Shown: positions 11,441-24,400, counted from the stretch's first letter. The stretch is DNA of 64,000 nt from Isoetes taiwanensis (GCA_021234155.1 JAJEKV010000129.1:411579-475578); one strand, 5' to 3'. The notes: generated by a model not told the origin, from the letters alone. Program-made: numbers and translations.

Positions 11441-12525
11441 CTAACAAACAAGAACAAGGTATATTAAAATAGTTCAGCTCTATATCCTTAGGTTAGTGGC
11501 ACATTTCTGCCACACTAATTTTTCAAGGAAACTATAGAACTCAGCTTATAGAGAACAGAACAAATTTCTAAAGCCATTTCCTTATCACTGGCTATTTCGT
11601 GCATGCTGTTTTAAATGCATACATCCTGACATGTTAAAGCCAAGAGTGGCATATCAGTATACGCATGGATATGTAGGTTCAGGCTTACCATCCATAACCC
11701 TAATTAAGAAGAAAACTGACTTAAACAAGCATGTCAGTGCATCTATTCAACACACTTCACCTATTAAACTCAAATTACGGTCAGCTTCTGCATAATATTG
11801 CTCAACATGTATGTCAATGCATGATCAATCTTTCTACCCATTATACTTCACCTATTAAACTCGAATTACAGGTCAGCTTCTGAATAATAATGCCATAATA
11901 TCTTACATGCTGATTCATTTCTAGAGCAATAAATAATTCATAAGTTTATCATGAGACCTTATACTTTAAATATATCTAGAAGTCATAACTGTAGGATAAC
12001 TCCCGTTAGCACAAGCCCCTGCAGTATCACTTGTGCACCAGCAATATACACCATAGGTATTTATGCTTTTAAGATTCAAAATAGGAAGGACCTATTATAT
12101 CCACTACATGTAATAGCAAATAGGCTGAGCAGACTAATGGATGCATGCCTATGCATGTTCAGACTGATTGGCTCAGTTTATTTCTAAAGCACATTCCAGA
12201 TCTGGACCTGTCTTAAGTGCAACAAGGCACCAACCAGCATAAAACGCAAGCTATTTTTAAGTTATCATGTCAAAATTACAAGCTAGATTGATTCAATACC
12301 AATCTGTCAACGCAAATCTGTCAACAAGATCTGTAAAATAAGTCTATTATTTAGATGTGCAGCCTAATTTTGGCCAATACTATTTCCCAAAGGCTACGTT
12401 AAGATGAAATTAGATAAGCAAACTAAGCCAGGAAGTTAGACAAGCACCCTTCAACTTGAGAGCATTCTTACACATTGAATTTAAGCTTGCAATCATCAAT
12501 AGAAGCAGAAATTATCAGATCAAAC

Positions 12526-12848
12526 CTGAGTAGTGCGCTCCAGGTCACAAGATTTGTCATCAATGCCTACATGCCCAATTTCGGAGCTTGTAAGTCCTTG
12601 CTTAAAGCATACTGTTATGCCATTTTCTTCTTCATAGCCATCTATGTTATTCGTTCATGCATCTTTGCCGCATCACGGAGATTGCTGGACCCATCGATTT
12701 TGGCCTTGTCTTGCTTTTTCTTGTAGCCTGAAGTTTGCTTCAGGTGCTGCACTGTCATCTCAATGGAAATTGCTTCCACCTGGTTATCATGAAGAATTGC
12801 CCGGCGGCATACAGATCTGGGCGGCTTACCTTGCCTAAAGCCGGTTCC
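12526..12848 (-). pseudogene. Family-B exon 1 remnant, unit 2
   Basis: Copy of 9781-10103 displaced by exactly 2745 bp, with the same donor and the same internal frameshift. The shared frameshift means that the break predates the tandem duplication. Confidence 0.45.
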
Positions 12849-13045
12849 ACTAGCTCTTCTTAATAGAAAGACCTAAAAGCCAGTAGTATGGTCCAATGGC
12901 GTAAGGCAAAAGTAAGTGTACAAGCTAGCAAATTCTAATGGTTGTATAAGCAAAACTTATATATCGTCACACACCTCCACAACTTAGTTCCTTAGATCCC
13001 ATCCATTATTAACATTAGGAATAATCTTTCCATCATACTTATAAT

Positions 13046-13156
13046 AAAAAAAACCTGCCTCCAACCGTAGGTCAGGGTGGGCCACAGTAATAAGTTAGCA
13101 ACAAGGAGAGTAGGACCTTGTTGCCAAAGCCCTACCCTACCTATATTGCCTAACCT
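13046..13156 (-). other. Structured 3' tail of family-B unit 3
   Basis: Same as 10301-10411, shifted by 2745 bp. Hairpin arms at 13099-13106 and 13116-13123, ending in the T8 junction to unit 2. Confidence 0.6.
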
Positions 13157-13376
13157 CATTGCAAATGCATATTTTTCTTTAAAAGAGCCTGATGGCAAAC
13201 AAGTAGATGGGTACTCACGTAGATTCTTTAAAATACCATCTTTCTTATTAAGGGGTAACAAAATACACCCCTTCATAGAATTTAGCTTGGGCGAGTGCCA
13301 AACGATTAGTTTGACCACTAAATATAATTTTAGCTTTCATGTAGAATAAACTCATAAAGAATGATTGCTCTGTTAC

Positions 13377-13524
13377 CTCTATTTTTGAATGTATTTTCCT
13401 TCTTTCTGTTTGTTGGTTCTTTGAAAGTGATAACAGACTGAATACCCTTGCCTTTGATGCAGGATAGACAGTTTAGCACAGCTGTCAACATTGCATGCGT
13501 CTGAGAGCAATCAACTTCATAATC
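13377..13524 (-). CDS. Family-B exon 2, unit 3
   Basis: Same exon as 10632-10779, shifted by 2745 bp. It has a handful of substitutions (for example GATTATG for GACTATG at the acceptor side). Acceptor and donor are intact and the frame stays open. Confidence 0.55.
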
Positions 13525-14061
13525 CTAAAAAATCATAGTCATTAAAAGTTAGATCCAGAAATGGGCAAATGCCACACACCACATTTTAATAACCAGATCA
13601 AGGAAATTGGTATAACCAATAAACTGAGATTACGACAAAAAAACCTTTAAACCTGTCAACGACAGACTTTAATCCATTATGAACCTTTGCAAGGAAACAA
13701 AACGGATTCAATATGCAGCCTAAGTACTAAATTGGTGACATTTAGTACAAAGCCAAGATCTGGTTATACATAAAATACAAGTCAATAATCTTTTCCATTA
13801 TAAAGAAGTATAACATAATACTGTCATGACATGCTTTTAGAAAAACATTTTCATATGATCAAACCTCAAAAAACAAGTCTGAACCAAAATAGATTTAAAC
13901 GTTTTCAAATAATAGAAATGAGAGAGTTTATAAGAACCCTCAGTCTTCAAGTCTTCATCGTAAAGATACTTGTACTTCATGTAGCATTTAAGTCTAATTA
14001 CCCGGAATTAGACCACATCTTCGTCAATCATCCATTTCTTTAAAGAAAACGTAGCAGGGAG

Positions 14062-14185
14062 TAAAAGATCCTGTTACCTGCAGTAGAACCAAAGGACGGT
14101 TAGCCAAATGCATGGGTAAGAGCCTAAGCTACTAGCAGGCGTCATAAGATCTTTTAAGTTTATCACCCCTCACCCTGCTTGTAAT
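14062..14185 (-). other. Conserved paired RNA motif, copy B3
   Basis: Identical helices, with arms at 14062-14070 and 14148-14156. Lies between exon 1 (15271) and exon 2 (13524) of unit 3. Confidence 0.7.
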
Positions 14186-15270
14186 CTAACAAACAAGAAC
14201 AAGGTATATTAAAATAGTTCAGCTCTATATCCTTAGGTTAGTGGCACATTTCTGCCACACTAATTTTTCAAGGAAACTATAGAACTCAGCTTATAGAGAA
14301 CAGAACAAATTTCTAAAGCCATTTCCTTATCACTGGCTATTTCGTGCATGCTGTTTTAAATGCATACATCCTGACATGTTAAAGCCAAGAGTGGCATATC
14401 AGTATACGCATGGATATGTAGGTTCAGGCTTACCATCCATAACCCTAATTAAGAAGAAAACTGACTTAAACAAGCATGTCAGTGCATCTATTCAACACAC
14501 TTCACCTATTAAACTCAAATTACGGTCAGCTTCTGCATAATATTGCTCAACATGTATGTCAATGCATGATCAATCTTTCTACCCATTATACTTCACCTAT
14601 TAAACTCGAATTACAGGTCAGCTTCTGAATAATAATGCCATAATATCTTACATGCTGATTCATTTCTAGAGCAATAAATAATTCATAAGTTTATCATGAG
14701 ACCTTATACTTTAAATATATCTAGAAGTCATAACTGTAGGATAACTCCCGTTAGCACAAGCCCCTGCAGTATCACTTGTGCACCAGCAATATACACCATA
14801 GGTATTTATGCTTTTAAGATTCAAAATAGGAAGGACCTATTATATCCACTACATGTAATAGCAAATAGGCTGAGCAGACTAATGGATGCATGCCTATGCA
14901 TGTTCAGACTGATTGGCTCAGTTTATTTCTAAAGCACATTCCAGATCTGGACCTGTCTTAAGTGCAACAAGGCACCAACCAGCATAAAACGCAAGCTATT
15001 TTTAAGTTATCATGTCAAAATTACAAGCTAGATTGATTCAATACCAATCTGTCAACGCAAATCTGTCAACAAGATCTGTAAAATAAGTCTATTATTTAGA
15101 TGTGCAGCCTAATTTTGGCCAATACTATTTCCCAAAGGCTACGTTAAGATGAAATTAGATAAGCAAACTAAGCCAGGAAGTTAGACAAGCACCCTTCAAC
15201 TTGAGAGCATTCTTACACATTGAATTTAAGCTTGCAATCATCAATAGAAGCAGAAATTATCAGATCAAAC

Positions 15271-15593
15271 CTGAGTAGTGCGCTCCAGGTCACAAGATTT
15301 GTCATCAATGCCTACATGCCCAATTTAGAGCTTGTAAGTCCTTGCTTAAAAGCATCTTGTTATGCCATTTTCTTCTTCATAGCCATCTATGTTATTCGTT
15401 CATGCATCTTTGCCGCATCACGGAGATTGCTGGACCCATCGATTTTGGCCTTGTCTTGCTTTTTCTTGTAGCCTGAAGTTTGCTTCAGGTGCTGCACTGT
15501 CATCTCAATGGAAATTGCTTCCACCTGGTTATCATGAAGAATTGCCCGGCGGCATACAGATCTGGGCGGCTTACCTTGCCTAAAGCCGGTTCC
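15271..15593 (-). pseudogene. Family-B exon 1 remnant, unit 3
   Basis: Third copy. It differs from the others around 15325-15360, where small indels replace GGAGCTT and AAGCATACTG of the sister units. The donor is intact. Confidence 0.4.
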
Positions 15594-15811
15594 ACTAGCT
15601 CTTCTTAATAGAAAGACCTAAAAGCCAGTAGTATGGTCCAATGGCGTAAGGCAAAAGTAAGTGTACAAGCTAGCAAATTCTAATGGTTGTATAAGCAAAA
15701 CTTATATATCGTCACACACCTCCACAACTTAGTTCCTTAGATCCCATCCATTATTAACATTAGGAATAATCTTTCCATCATACTTATAAAAAAAAAAAAA
15801 AAAAAAAAAAA

Positions 15812-16166
15812 CAGATTGAAGATGGAAAATAATCACATTAGCTCACTGAGTATATTGGTTAAAGTAGTCTTATTAGGACATTGAGTTATTTTGGTAGAGT
15901 TTCGAACCCCCTATTTCATATTCTAAAACCTTAGGCAAAGCCGTATAGAGGTTCGATATTCCCAGAGGCCCCAACATAAGTTCTGGGTCGTAGGATCGAT
16001 GAATCCGACGATTGTGCTAGTCTAGGGTGCACCTCGTTTAGAATCTGTAGCACAATAACAGGGGGTTCCAGGAGGATTTGATGTGGATGTAAAAATGACA
16101 ATTCCTGAAACCATAGGCCATATATCCCTAAAACAATTGAATGGGTTGTTATAAAAAAAAAAAAAA
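15812..16166 (+). mobile_element. tRNA-derived SINE (copy S2)
   Basis: Starts GATTGAAGATGG just after a 24-nt A-tract (15788-15811). A box TTAGCTCACTGAG (about 15839), B box region GTTTCGAACCCCC (about 15899), poly(A) at 16153-16166. Same family as 7729-8164. A short minus-strand frame here (15931-16281) is only SINE sequence. Confidence 0.75.
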
Positions 16167-16370
16167 CATTGATTGAAGATAAAAAATAATCACAACACTG
16201 GGTAAATAATTCCTGAAACCATAGACCATATATCCCTAAAACAATTGAATGATTGTTATAAAGAAAAAACACATTAATCACATTAGCTCACTGGGTATAT
16301 TGGTTAAAGTAGTCTTATTAGGACTTTGAGTTATTTTGGTAGAGGTTCAAGCCGCCGTAATAATTTGGAT
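16167..16370 (+). mobile_element. Two further SINE fragments (S3, S4)
   Basis: S3 (16167-16270) starts GATTGAAGATAAAAAATAAT inside the tail of S2. It has lost its centre and keeps the 3' end (CAATTGAATG, GTTATAAAG). S4 (16271-16350) has the A box TTAGCTCACTGGG and B box GGTTCAAGCC, then breaks off. SINEs have repeatedly landed in A-rich tails here. Nothing else is recognisable in 16371-16700. Confidence 0.65.
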
Positions 16371-16700
16371 ATTATACTTTGGATATTATATTTTGGTATT
16401 TGTCAAGAGTTGTAAATGCAACAATAACATTTTCATGGAATTCTATATTTTCAAAGACATAGAACTTCCTTTATAGTTTATTAGACTTGCTTAATTCCAA
16501 ATACATTTTTCTACTAAGCAGATGGCATATGTCCAAGACACTGCTCAATTTTTAGATATTGTAGATATGAAAAGAAGGCTTGGTGTACGAGAAGATTGCC
16601 ATCCATATTGAAGAGATCCTTAAGGCATTTATTTTGAATGACACATTAAGTCATAATTTCTCTATCGCATGAAACGCATTTTACTTATGTATAGACATTG

Positions 16701-16720
16701 TAGAAGGTAAACCAGCTATT
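16701..16720. repeat. Left TSD of retroposon
   Basis: TAGAAGGTAAACCAGCTATT, an exact 20-bp match to 17870-17889. Confidence 0.9.
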
Positions 16721-17869
16721 TTTTTTTTTTTTGAAGAACTGTGTCGTCAATATATTAAAAGAATGGTAATGTTACAAAGCAAGTGAGGAGGAAGGAGATC
16801 TGCCCCAAAGAGACAGCGATACCTCGACACTCCACAACAAACCCACGGAAAAACGCAACTCTACTCGTCGCACAAACCGACCATCACCATCTACAACGCC
16901 CAAGAAGTCCCACCAAATGGCAAACTTCCTACCAATCCAGGAACACTGAGAAAGCTTTGAAATAGCTTGTACCGAGTCGAGGAATCGAGAGGTTGCGGTG
17001 CTGAATCCCACGAAAGATCCACAACCGCCGCCGCTTCCAAATCAGCCACACCAACCAAGCCACACCACGGATGCAAAGCTTGTTGCGCTAAAGCGCCGCC
17101 AAGCATCGGGATACATGAAGCAGACAAAGGCGGCTAGTCAATCTCACGAAGCGAGCCCTAACCCAATCAGAGGCTGACACGCAAAGTGAGAGCATAAAAC
17201 CGCACAATGCTCCGCAGGTCTCACGATGAAGGGCCATAACAAGGGCGAGAGGGCTCACACCCGCCTAAACGACTCACAAGGACATTCACCGACATCATGG
17301 TGCACCACCCGCTCTGAAGCACCCTAACCTTTGGTGGGGAAAGTGAGCTCCATGTCCACGTCCAAACCGCGCCATCGAGAAGAGGAGCCGCAGAGACCAC
17401 TTGCACGAAGGGGCAATTAATCAATCATGAATAGCTAGCACCCGGTAACAAGACCGCGACAAAACAAGAAGACACAAACATCCGAATGAACCTTCCAAAC
17501 CCGCACCACCACATCATCCCGAGGGATTATAGGTATGTGTAGCGGAATACTCCGCCACTTGTTCCCGGATAGCCCGATCACTTCCCCTCGGGTGAAAGCG
17601 AAGCTCGAAAGAACTCCCACGAAGCTAGCTGACCACCCCAATACCAATCCTCAAGGTGGGCACAACAGCTCGCCTCCAGCGGACTGCGTCAGGAGCATGC
17701 GGTGGCGAGCCAAAGGGCAAGTCTTGCTAGGGGTAGAGGAACCCACAAGAAAGGAGAAGAGTGGTGATAAACGGAGGCATAATCTAGTTGGAAGAGCACA
17801 TGCACATGATCCCAAGCCCCATAACACCCACGTGAGAAAAGGGGATGCATGTGGGAAAGGCCGGAGACC
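16721..17869 (-). mobile_element. 5'-truncated LINE-type retroposon
   Basis: An insertion of 1149 bp, flanked by perfect 20-bp TSDs. The minus-strand end is a poly(A) tail (plus-strand T-tract 16721-16732), preceded by ATATATTGACGACACAGTTC, a 3' ending that resembles plant L1-type LINEs. GC content is clearly higher than in the flanks. Minus-strand frames at 16772-17127 and 17221-17647 are short and overlapping; they fit a frameshifted LINE C-terminal region, but no catalytic motif is present. The long TSD and tail show target-primed reverse transcription. Confidence 0.8.
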
Positions 17870-17889
17870 TAGAAGGTAAACCAGCTATT
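17870..17889. repeat. Right TSD of retroposon
   Basis: Exact copy of 16701-16720. Removing the insert restores a continuous AT-rich flank. Confidence 0.9.
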
Positions 17890-18144
17890 GTTCAAGACCT
17901 ATTCAGCTAAATGCAATACATTTTTCATATCCACAGTCATGTATATTTGATGTATGCATATTGTTATGTTGTATAGGGCAATTGAAATAAAATGTTATTA
18001 AGTGATCATGTATTTCATGTATTTAAGTTGAAGTGCCCTGACTTTGCATTCTTTTGTTGTTATTCCTTCTTCTAGTGAGGTAAGTGAATAGGCACAATTG
18101 ATGTTGTACTATGTATTTTTGAGTGTGTCTTGGTTTGTTTGCAG

Positions 18145-18210
18145 GATGATGAATCCTTTAGTTTTCCAGTACTTTTGCATTCTGATGGGAAGTCTGAAGT
18201 TGATGGCAAG
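18145..18210 (+). CDS. Candidate host-gene exon (22 codons)
   Basis: Good acceptor (TGGTTTGTTTGCAG|GATGATG) and donor (GGCAAG|GTATGTCC), 66 nt, phase 0 at both ends. It encodes DDESFSFPVLLHSDGKSEVD plus GK. The 3' end and donor are duplicated at 18882-18902 (AAGTTGATGGCAAG|GTATGT), the place where the LINE landed. I do not recognise the protein. The surrounding AT-rich sequence (17890-18144 and 18211-18881) looks like intron and holds no other gene. Confidence 0.45.
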
Positions 18211-18390
18211 GTATGTCCATAACTGGTCCATCCTTTATTGATGGCTATATGAGAGAATATTTATTGATGCCTATATGAGAGAATAATTGTCCATAACTGT
18301 GATTATATAAGTATGTGACCTGATGCAATATGGTGCAAGTTGTCCTCATCCACTTCATATATATATTGGTCAGCACAACATTTGCTATAC
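18190..18390 (+). repeat. Duplicated exon-end/intron segment
   Basis: Matches 18882-18917 continued at 30047-30190 once the LINE is removed, including TCCATCCTTTATTGATGG and CTATATGAGAGAATAATTG. It is an ancestral tandem duplication of about 0.7 kb, older than the LINE insertion. Confidence 0.7.
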
Positions 18391-18902
18391 CAATTTTCAT
18401 CCCTTTAGCGCACGGCGATGACGTGGTTTGGGCAAAAAAAAGGGAGGACGTAGAGAATGTGTGGAATTTTTAGGTCATAGAAAGTCTTCCTTTTCTGCCA
18501 TGGGTTAAATGTGTCAGAATTTGTTCAAGTGATGAGCAAATGTGGTAGCGTGTGTGATTAACATACATTTCTCTGAGCACTTTAGAAGCGATCTGTTGTG
18601 GCTTATACAACATGAACCCCGCTCCATCTGAATAGCTTTGCTGCCACACAAAGTAGAGAATTTCATATTATAGGCACTTCATATGCAAATGATAATGTAG
18701 CCAAAATGGCATGATGGTTTAGCTTGATTCCAATTATTTTCGTGTAACGGTGATGTTTTGAATGTGCAGAACCGTCAAGAATTAGTAATGGATGTCAATT
18801 AGCGTTGGCTTTTATTACAATTCCTTTTGTTCGACGGTTACTGTTGCACAAGAAGAATACGAAAATCAAAGCCTATTCAAGGTCTAAAGTTGATGGCAAG
18901 GT

Positions 18903-18917
18903 ATGTGCATAACTGCT
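18903..18917. repeat. Left TSD of LINE
   Basis: ATGTGCATAACTGCT, an exact match to 30032-30046. Confidence 0.85.
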
Positions 18918-21189
18918 AAGAGGCGTCGCATGACATCAACCATGTCCTCATTGCTTTTGTCGAATGGTTCGGTGCTAACAGAGCCGACTGAACTCAAGCA
19001 GCATCTGCATAACCACTTCCAGACGTTTTTTGCTGTAGAAACATCTTCCCTTTCAATCGAAATGCAAGATCTTTGTTTTATCTACGATTTCCTCCATCAT
19101 CTCTCGGTGAGCACAAGGAGTCAATAGAGGCGACTATGACGGTGATGATTTAGGTTCGGATCTTTGAACCGAAAAAGAGGCAAATGCCCGTGTTTGGATG
19201 GTTTGCCAATTGAGTTCTTCGAGGAGTATTGGGAATGGTCGGAACCGTAGTATATGATGCTTTACGTGACTTTTACGGTCCCACTACTTTGGATAGAATT
19301 CTAAACACAGGTGCCATCTCACTCATCCCCAAGGTCAAGGATCCTCGGACTATTTCAGATTGGCGCCCATCACCTTATTGTCATCCGTGATATAAGATCT
19401 TTGCCAAGGCTTTTGCAGCGGGTAAAGGACATCTTGGCGGAGTCCATCTCAACAACTTGCCGGGTTTTCTTCCAAAAGCGGTGCATTTTGAATAATATTG
19501 CCGTCAAGCATTTAGGGAATTTATTGGGCACGTAGGCAAAACCTTCCGGTTGTATACCTTAAGCTTAATTTTGCAAAAGCTTATGGATGGTGTCGGTGGG
19601 AATTCATGCACCGATGTATGCTAAGACTGGGATTTGGGGAACAATTCACATTAGATATTATGAAGTTGTATATCTACGCTTTCGGGCGTATTTGTCCTAT
19701 TCCATGGTGAGTCATCACATGCCTTTTCACTTGGCGAACGATTCTGAGGGATGCCCTTTAGCACCATTGCTTTTCACAATTGTTGCGAGGCTTTTGTCAC
19801 AGATTATTCACCATTGCAACGACAGAGGGACTTCTCCATGGTCTTGCAATGGAGGGGCACACAAGAGGTTTGCAATCAATATGCACGACATGTTCCACTT
19901 CCTAGTCGCTAATGATGAGAATCTTCTTCTTCGCCAAAATGCTTTTAGATACTTTTTCAGCGGCTTCGGTGTTCTTGTAGAGTGGTAAGTGTACGGCTTT
20001 TGTGGACATTGGATAATCAGGCATGTGTTCACGATTATCCATGGAAATTACTTGCGCATGGACAGCCATCAAGTTGTTGGGGGATTCTGGTTGGCATCCA
20101 TGTTACTATATGGGAGCTGCATGGGAGGAGATCATTAGGGGTTTGGAGAAGCACTTGTTCTAGTGGTCCACTTTGCTAAGTTGTCTCTTGGTCGTGACAT
20201 TACGAGGGCCAAGTGGGTCCTTAGTAGTACCCATGTTTAAATGGCATCCCTTTGCTAGCACCACGGATCAAAGTGCGTGAGCTCATTGCAATAGTTTGGA
20301 ACTTTATTTGAAGTGTAACGAGGAAGGTCGCGTGGTTAAGGTGGTTTGGTCAAGTGCATCCTTCCAAAATGGGTAGGTGGTCCGGCATGATGGACTTCTT
20401 CGCAGAGCAAAGTGCTTATTTCAAAGTTCATTTGGAGACTCCGGAATGGTGAGGATGACTCTCCCGGTTCACGCCTTCTTAGACAAGCTCTTAGTCATTG
20501 TATCCCTCTAGGCAAGAAGGTCAAAACCAGTCCTACCTTGGGCTTTATTTCAGACTCTGAGGCCTTTTCCAAGTGCTTCTCCATTCTTGCGCGGGCTTTT
20601 TGATGGGGGGATCGACATCTTTTTCTCGCTATGCCCCTCTATCCACACCCTATTGAGACTCCATGGTGGTGGGCACCAGCCGCCTCCCGCACCCCCCCGG
20701 CAGCCTCGGTTCATCCCCTTACATAGAGACGATGGGTTTTTGCAGGTGTTGTCTCTATTCAAGCATGATATGAGGAGGGTCCCTCTCTGCCTTGGCACTG
20801 AATTCCGGGGCAAAGTTCTCCTCGTTGGGATGTATCTCTATGGGAGAAGGTCGCGAGAAAATTTGCCTCTTATAGTGCAAGTTTGTCGTTGCCGAAAAGA
20901 GTGCCATGTGTCATGAAAATATTCACAAAGGCAAGCAATTTGTAAGATCGAGATATATCTCCTTTCTTTTAGCACCACAACCCCTCGGTTGCCGGGATGG
21001 GTGGCACCTACGTGTTCCATAGCCCACTTTTGTGTCGCATACATGGCGATGGCTTTGGGATAGGTTGCTCCACCCTAAAGTCTTTGTCTTGTGGTGCAAG
21101 TGTGTCATCCACAGAGGTGCTGTGGGTTAATGCCTTCGACATCAACAACACGATTGCAAATTAAAGGAGTGTTGCATCACTCCCGCTTC
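18918..21189 (+). pseudogene. LINE reverse transcriptase, frameshifted
   Basis: Several frames together show an L1-type RT. Near 19310 is ISLIPKVKDPRTISDWRP, the palm entry motif. Near 19550 is LKLNFAKAYG, where motif A (LDFxKAYD) has lost its second Asp. Near 19750 is GCPLAPLLFTIVARLL, motif B. Near 19875 is INMHDMFHFL in place of the F/YADD box of motif C. The frame changes every 100-300 bp and stops are frequent, so it is dead. Downstream, near 21080, HPKVFVLWCKCVIHRG resembles the connection to the C-terminal Cys/His domain. Short alternative frames between 19600 and 21100 are shadows of this. Confidence 0.75.
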
Positions 21190-21499
21190 AAAAGATTCCC
21201 TTTAAAAACACCAAGTTTCTAAAATAAGCCTTTTTTTATAGTTGTTAAGAATTTCTAGAGGGTTTATTTTTTTTTTTCATGCCATTTTGGCCCATTATTA
21301 GACTTAAAACTTTTGTACTTATGAAACACAAATCATAAAAATAGCAAAATTTAGGCATAGACTTGAAGAGATCGAAAGCATTACAAAAAAACAAGCTTTT
21401 AATAGAAAGGAAAAAAGTACTATGTTTTTAATAAATTGTTGTACATCAATATTGAAGATTCATTGTAATAAATAATGATAATTTTAATATGCAAGATGG

Positions 21500-24400
21500 T
21501 CAAAGATCTACATCATAGTCCTCCTCATTCTTTTTGTCTCTCTGCCATCTCGTCCTTCGTTCTATCCTCGCCTTCCTTTGCTGGAGACTTGAGTTTTGTA
21601 TCCTCCTTGTTCTTCTGGAATGGTAGCTAAAGCTACTTCTTTAAGCTCGCAAAGGTTGCCTCATCGCCTAGTGAGCCGGAGAATGGAAATTTTGATCTCC
21701 AGGGCGTTGGTTTAGCATAATCAGATGAAGACTTGGCCCTAACTCCTGATTTTCATCCGTAAAGTAGGTAAGGCAGCCAATCTCATCTTCACAAAATGCA
21801 CAAGCCTCCTTATCAATATCCACGCGGCACGCTTGCGGCCCTTCTTAAGTGCACATGCGATAGTAGTACTGGAACGAGGAGAAAGCATCAAAGCGCCCAA
21901 TCTCCCGACGTGAGAACATGTCCGTGAGATGGTTGATGAGCTTTTGTGGTTTCGGTAGTGATTCACAATCCCGCCTTTGTGCACTTGGGTCCCTGCAATT
22001 TCGTGAAGACCGCTGGAAACTCTAGGGGCGCTTGAAAAGTTTTGACAAAGGCGCAGTGTTAAAGTGATCCATGGTCCTCTTCCCATCAAAACTCCAATAA
22101 GCTACATGAAGGTACTCTACCTTGTCGAAAGCAACCTTGGTCCTCCACCATGGTAGTTGATGTTCATTTTGTACCTAGTGAAGCATTTAAAGTGATATTA
22201 GCAAAAACAAGAAAACACTTCAAAAACCGTAAACAGAAATACTATTCGAATACACACTACGTAATTAAAGAGAAAAGTAATTGTATTCTCGAATAAGACT
22301 TACCGCACAAGGTTTTCATATCGCCTGAACTGGAGAACCAAAGTGATTTTTAAAGCTGATTCCACCAAGCCGCATCGCGATGCTCGAATGGAACGTGAAC
22401 TAAACGCCAATGTTTGGCCGTTGAGATGCGCTTGATTCCTTCAATAAAAGCATTAAACTCGAAAATTTGAAGGGCTGGTCGTCAGATGTCTATTTGTCTT
22501 TAAGCTTAAAACCCATAGGGAAGATCAGAATAACCAAAGTAAAGTCCCGTGGCTTAACCCTCCGACAAGGTTCGTGCAATCACCATGAATGATTGAATAT
22601 AAATTGTTTTGATCAAACATGCACTAATCTCTGAAGTCGGATGGTTCTCGCTCAAAGTTCTTCTTTCGACTAACGACCTCTTCCCGTCTTTGTTCTAACC
22701 AAATTCATAAAGCCCTCGGGTAGGTCTTTATTTTTCTTTTGCTCTAAAGAAAAACAAAACAACAACTGTCAAGAGATCGTTTGTGTGAGAGAAGGAATTC
22801 TAAGTGTAATTACCCAGCCCTCAAAATTTGGTGAATATTGGACAATGCGCCGTCGGATGTGGCAATTGGGTAGAGTTCCTTGCACCTTTCCCATGTGCCG
22901 ACGTTTAGTTGCTCCATCAAAATGTTTGACATGTTATGACATTTTGGCTGCAAGGCGTTAAGGAAACAATGAGTTTTTTTAAAAGAATGAAGGCAAGTAA
23001 AAAAGAAAAACAAATACAAGTCAAGCTATTTGTATTACGGAATACAAACCGGTTAACTTGTGATGCTACCTCGAAACAATATGCGAGAAAATAGTTCTAA
23101 CGGGACAAAATTTTGGCTTCTCAATATGCGTCGTATTCCGAATACCGCGGGCCAACATTGAGGAGGCAATGTTAATATTCGAACTCACACATGCCTTCCT
23201 TCACCGCGAGGGCAGTATTATTGTTCGAATACACAACCTTTCTAGAGACAAGCGATGGTATTAGAATTACTGCATTGCTTGGGTGTAGGAAAGGCGTATT
23301 ATTACGGAATACTTACCCAGCCAGCAGATGAATCTGGCATGGAGACCAACTGATGTTTATTGGAGCTTACTTGTGTAATTGCTGACATTTCTTCTGAAGC
23401 TAAACTCCTTATCAACAGCTTTTTTGGAAAATTTGCTCGGCTTCGAGTGTCGAATGCATTTTCATGACGGTAATAGTCATTTCTTTTTGAATGCGATAGG
23501 CTTTTTTTCTTAATTTGTCTCCTTTTCCCTTGCTCTTTAAACTCCCTAAGCTCGAACATTGCTTAAATATCTCGTCCACGAGTTCCCAACACATTCAAGA
23601 AGATTCGTTAAATAGTTGATTTGCTATTCTCGAATACATTTTGTGCTTACCTTGCCATCTCTAAAGCTTAACGGAACCGGGTTTGTCGGGCTAATGAGAG
23701 ATCGCCTTTTGTTGGGCTCAAATCATATTTCAGTAAAGATTCAATGGTACGCCTCCCTTAAGCTCCAAGGAAAATCTTTGCTTCTTCAGGGTCCTCTCAC
23801 CGTTTTCCTTGAATATTACGTATTCCTCTGCGGCATGAACCTGATCTTGAATGGGCTCATCTTTAGTTTATATTCGTTAAGTCGACATTGTGGGTGTTGG
23901 CACCGATTTTCGCTCCTTCATCTGGGTGAAGACCACACAGACACAAGCAGAGGACTAGAGAGGTACTTCCGGGTTCTTCTTCTCTTTATAAAGTTGCCTT
24001 CTTGCCTTTGTGCTGTGATTGCCTCCCAAGACGCGTAGTGAGTGTAGGTCTCTGCGTTTTCTCGCCATAGTCCTGGGGTTTTGCACTCATCCCGCCAACA
24101 AGGACAACTATTGGGGCCACATGAGCATTTGATTGCTCCTTATTCCTGTCTTTCGTGTTCCTTAAGTGATCGGCATAAATTTGGGAACCCGAAGTGGGTT
24201 TTCACCAGCCTTCATTTTTCGGTGGAAGCTTCATTGAAGTGATCGGCAAATAAATTACACCTTGCACAAACTTTGTGCAGGGTTAATCTCTTCCATCTTT
24301 TATCTTGCCTTGTCAACTTTTTTTTTCCTTAATTGCAACACTGTGTGCTTTACCCTTCCCCTTCTTCTTCTTAGGTTCCTCGAAATATCCTCTCGCAATT

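Larger units (their letters stand above)
8165..15787 (-). repeat. Tandem array of a 2745-bp non-autonomous retroelement unit (family B)
   Basis: Three head-to-tail copies on the minus strand: 8165-10300 (missing its 3' third), 10301-13045 (complete) and 13046-15787 (complete). Unit junctions read, on the minus strand, GGTTGGAGGCAGG, then T8, then ATTATAAG. Each unit carries an exon-1 remnant, the RNA motif, a short exon 2 homologous to the start of family-A exon 2, and the structured tail. The RT is absent. Copies are nearly identical over long stretches, so the array is recent or homogenised. Short plus-strand frames of 64-90 codons recur in every unit only because the unit recurs. Confidence 0.85.

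Noticed and set aside
8352-15583. Recurrent plus-strand ORFs of 64-90 codons repeated in each tandem unit (e.g. 8352, 9730, 10332 and their copies)
   Set aside because: They recur only because the 2745-bp unit recurs. The coding evidence (splice sites, homology to family A) is on the minus strand.
8165-15787. CRISPR-like or satellite array
   Set aside because: The unit is 2.7 kb with exons and a retroelement tail, without short spaced repeats.
17535-17879. A 114-codon plus-strand ORF inside the retroposon at 16721-17869
   Set aside because: It is antisense to the retroposon as oriented by its poly(A) tail, of Arg/Pro/His composition typical of GC-rich antisense frames, and has no domain.
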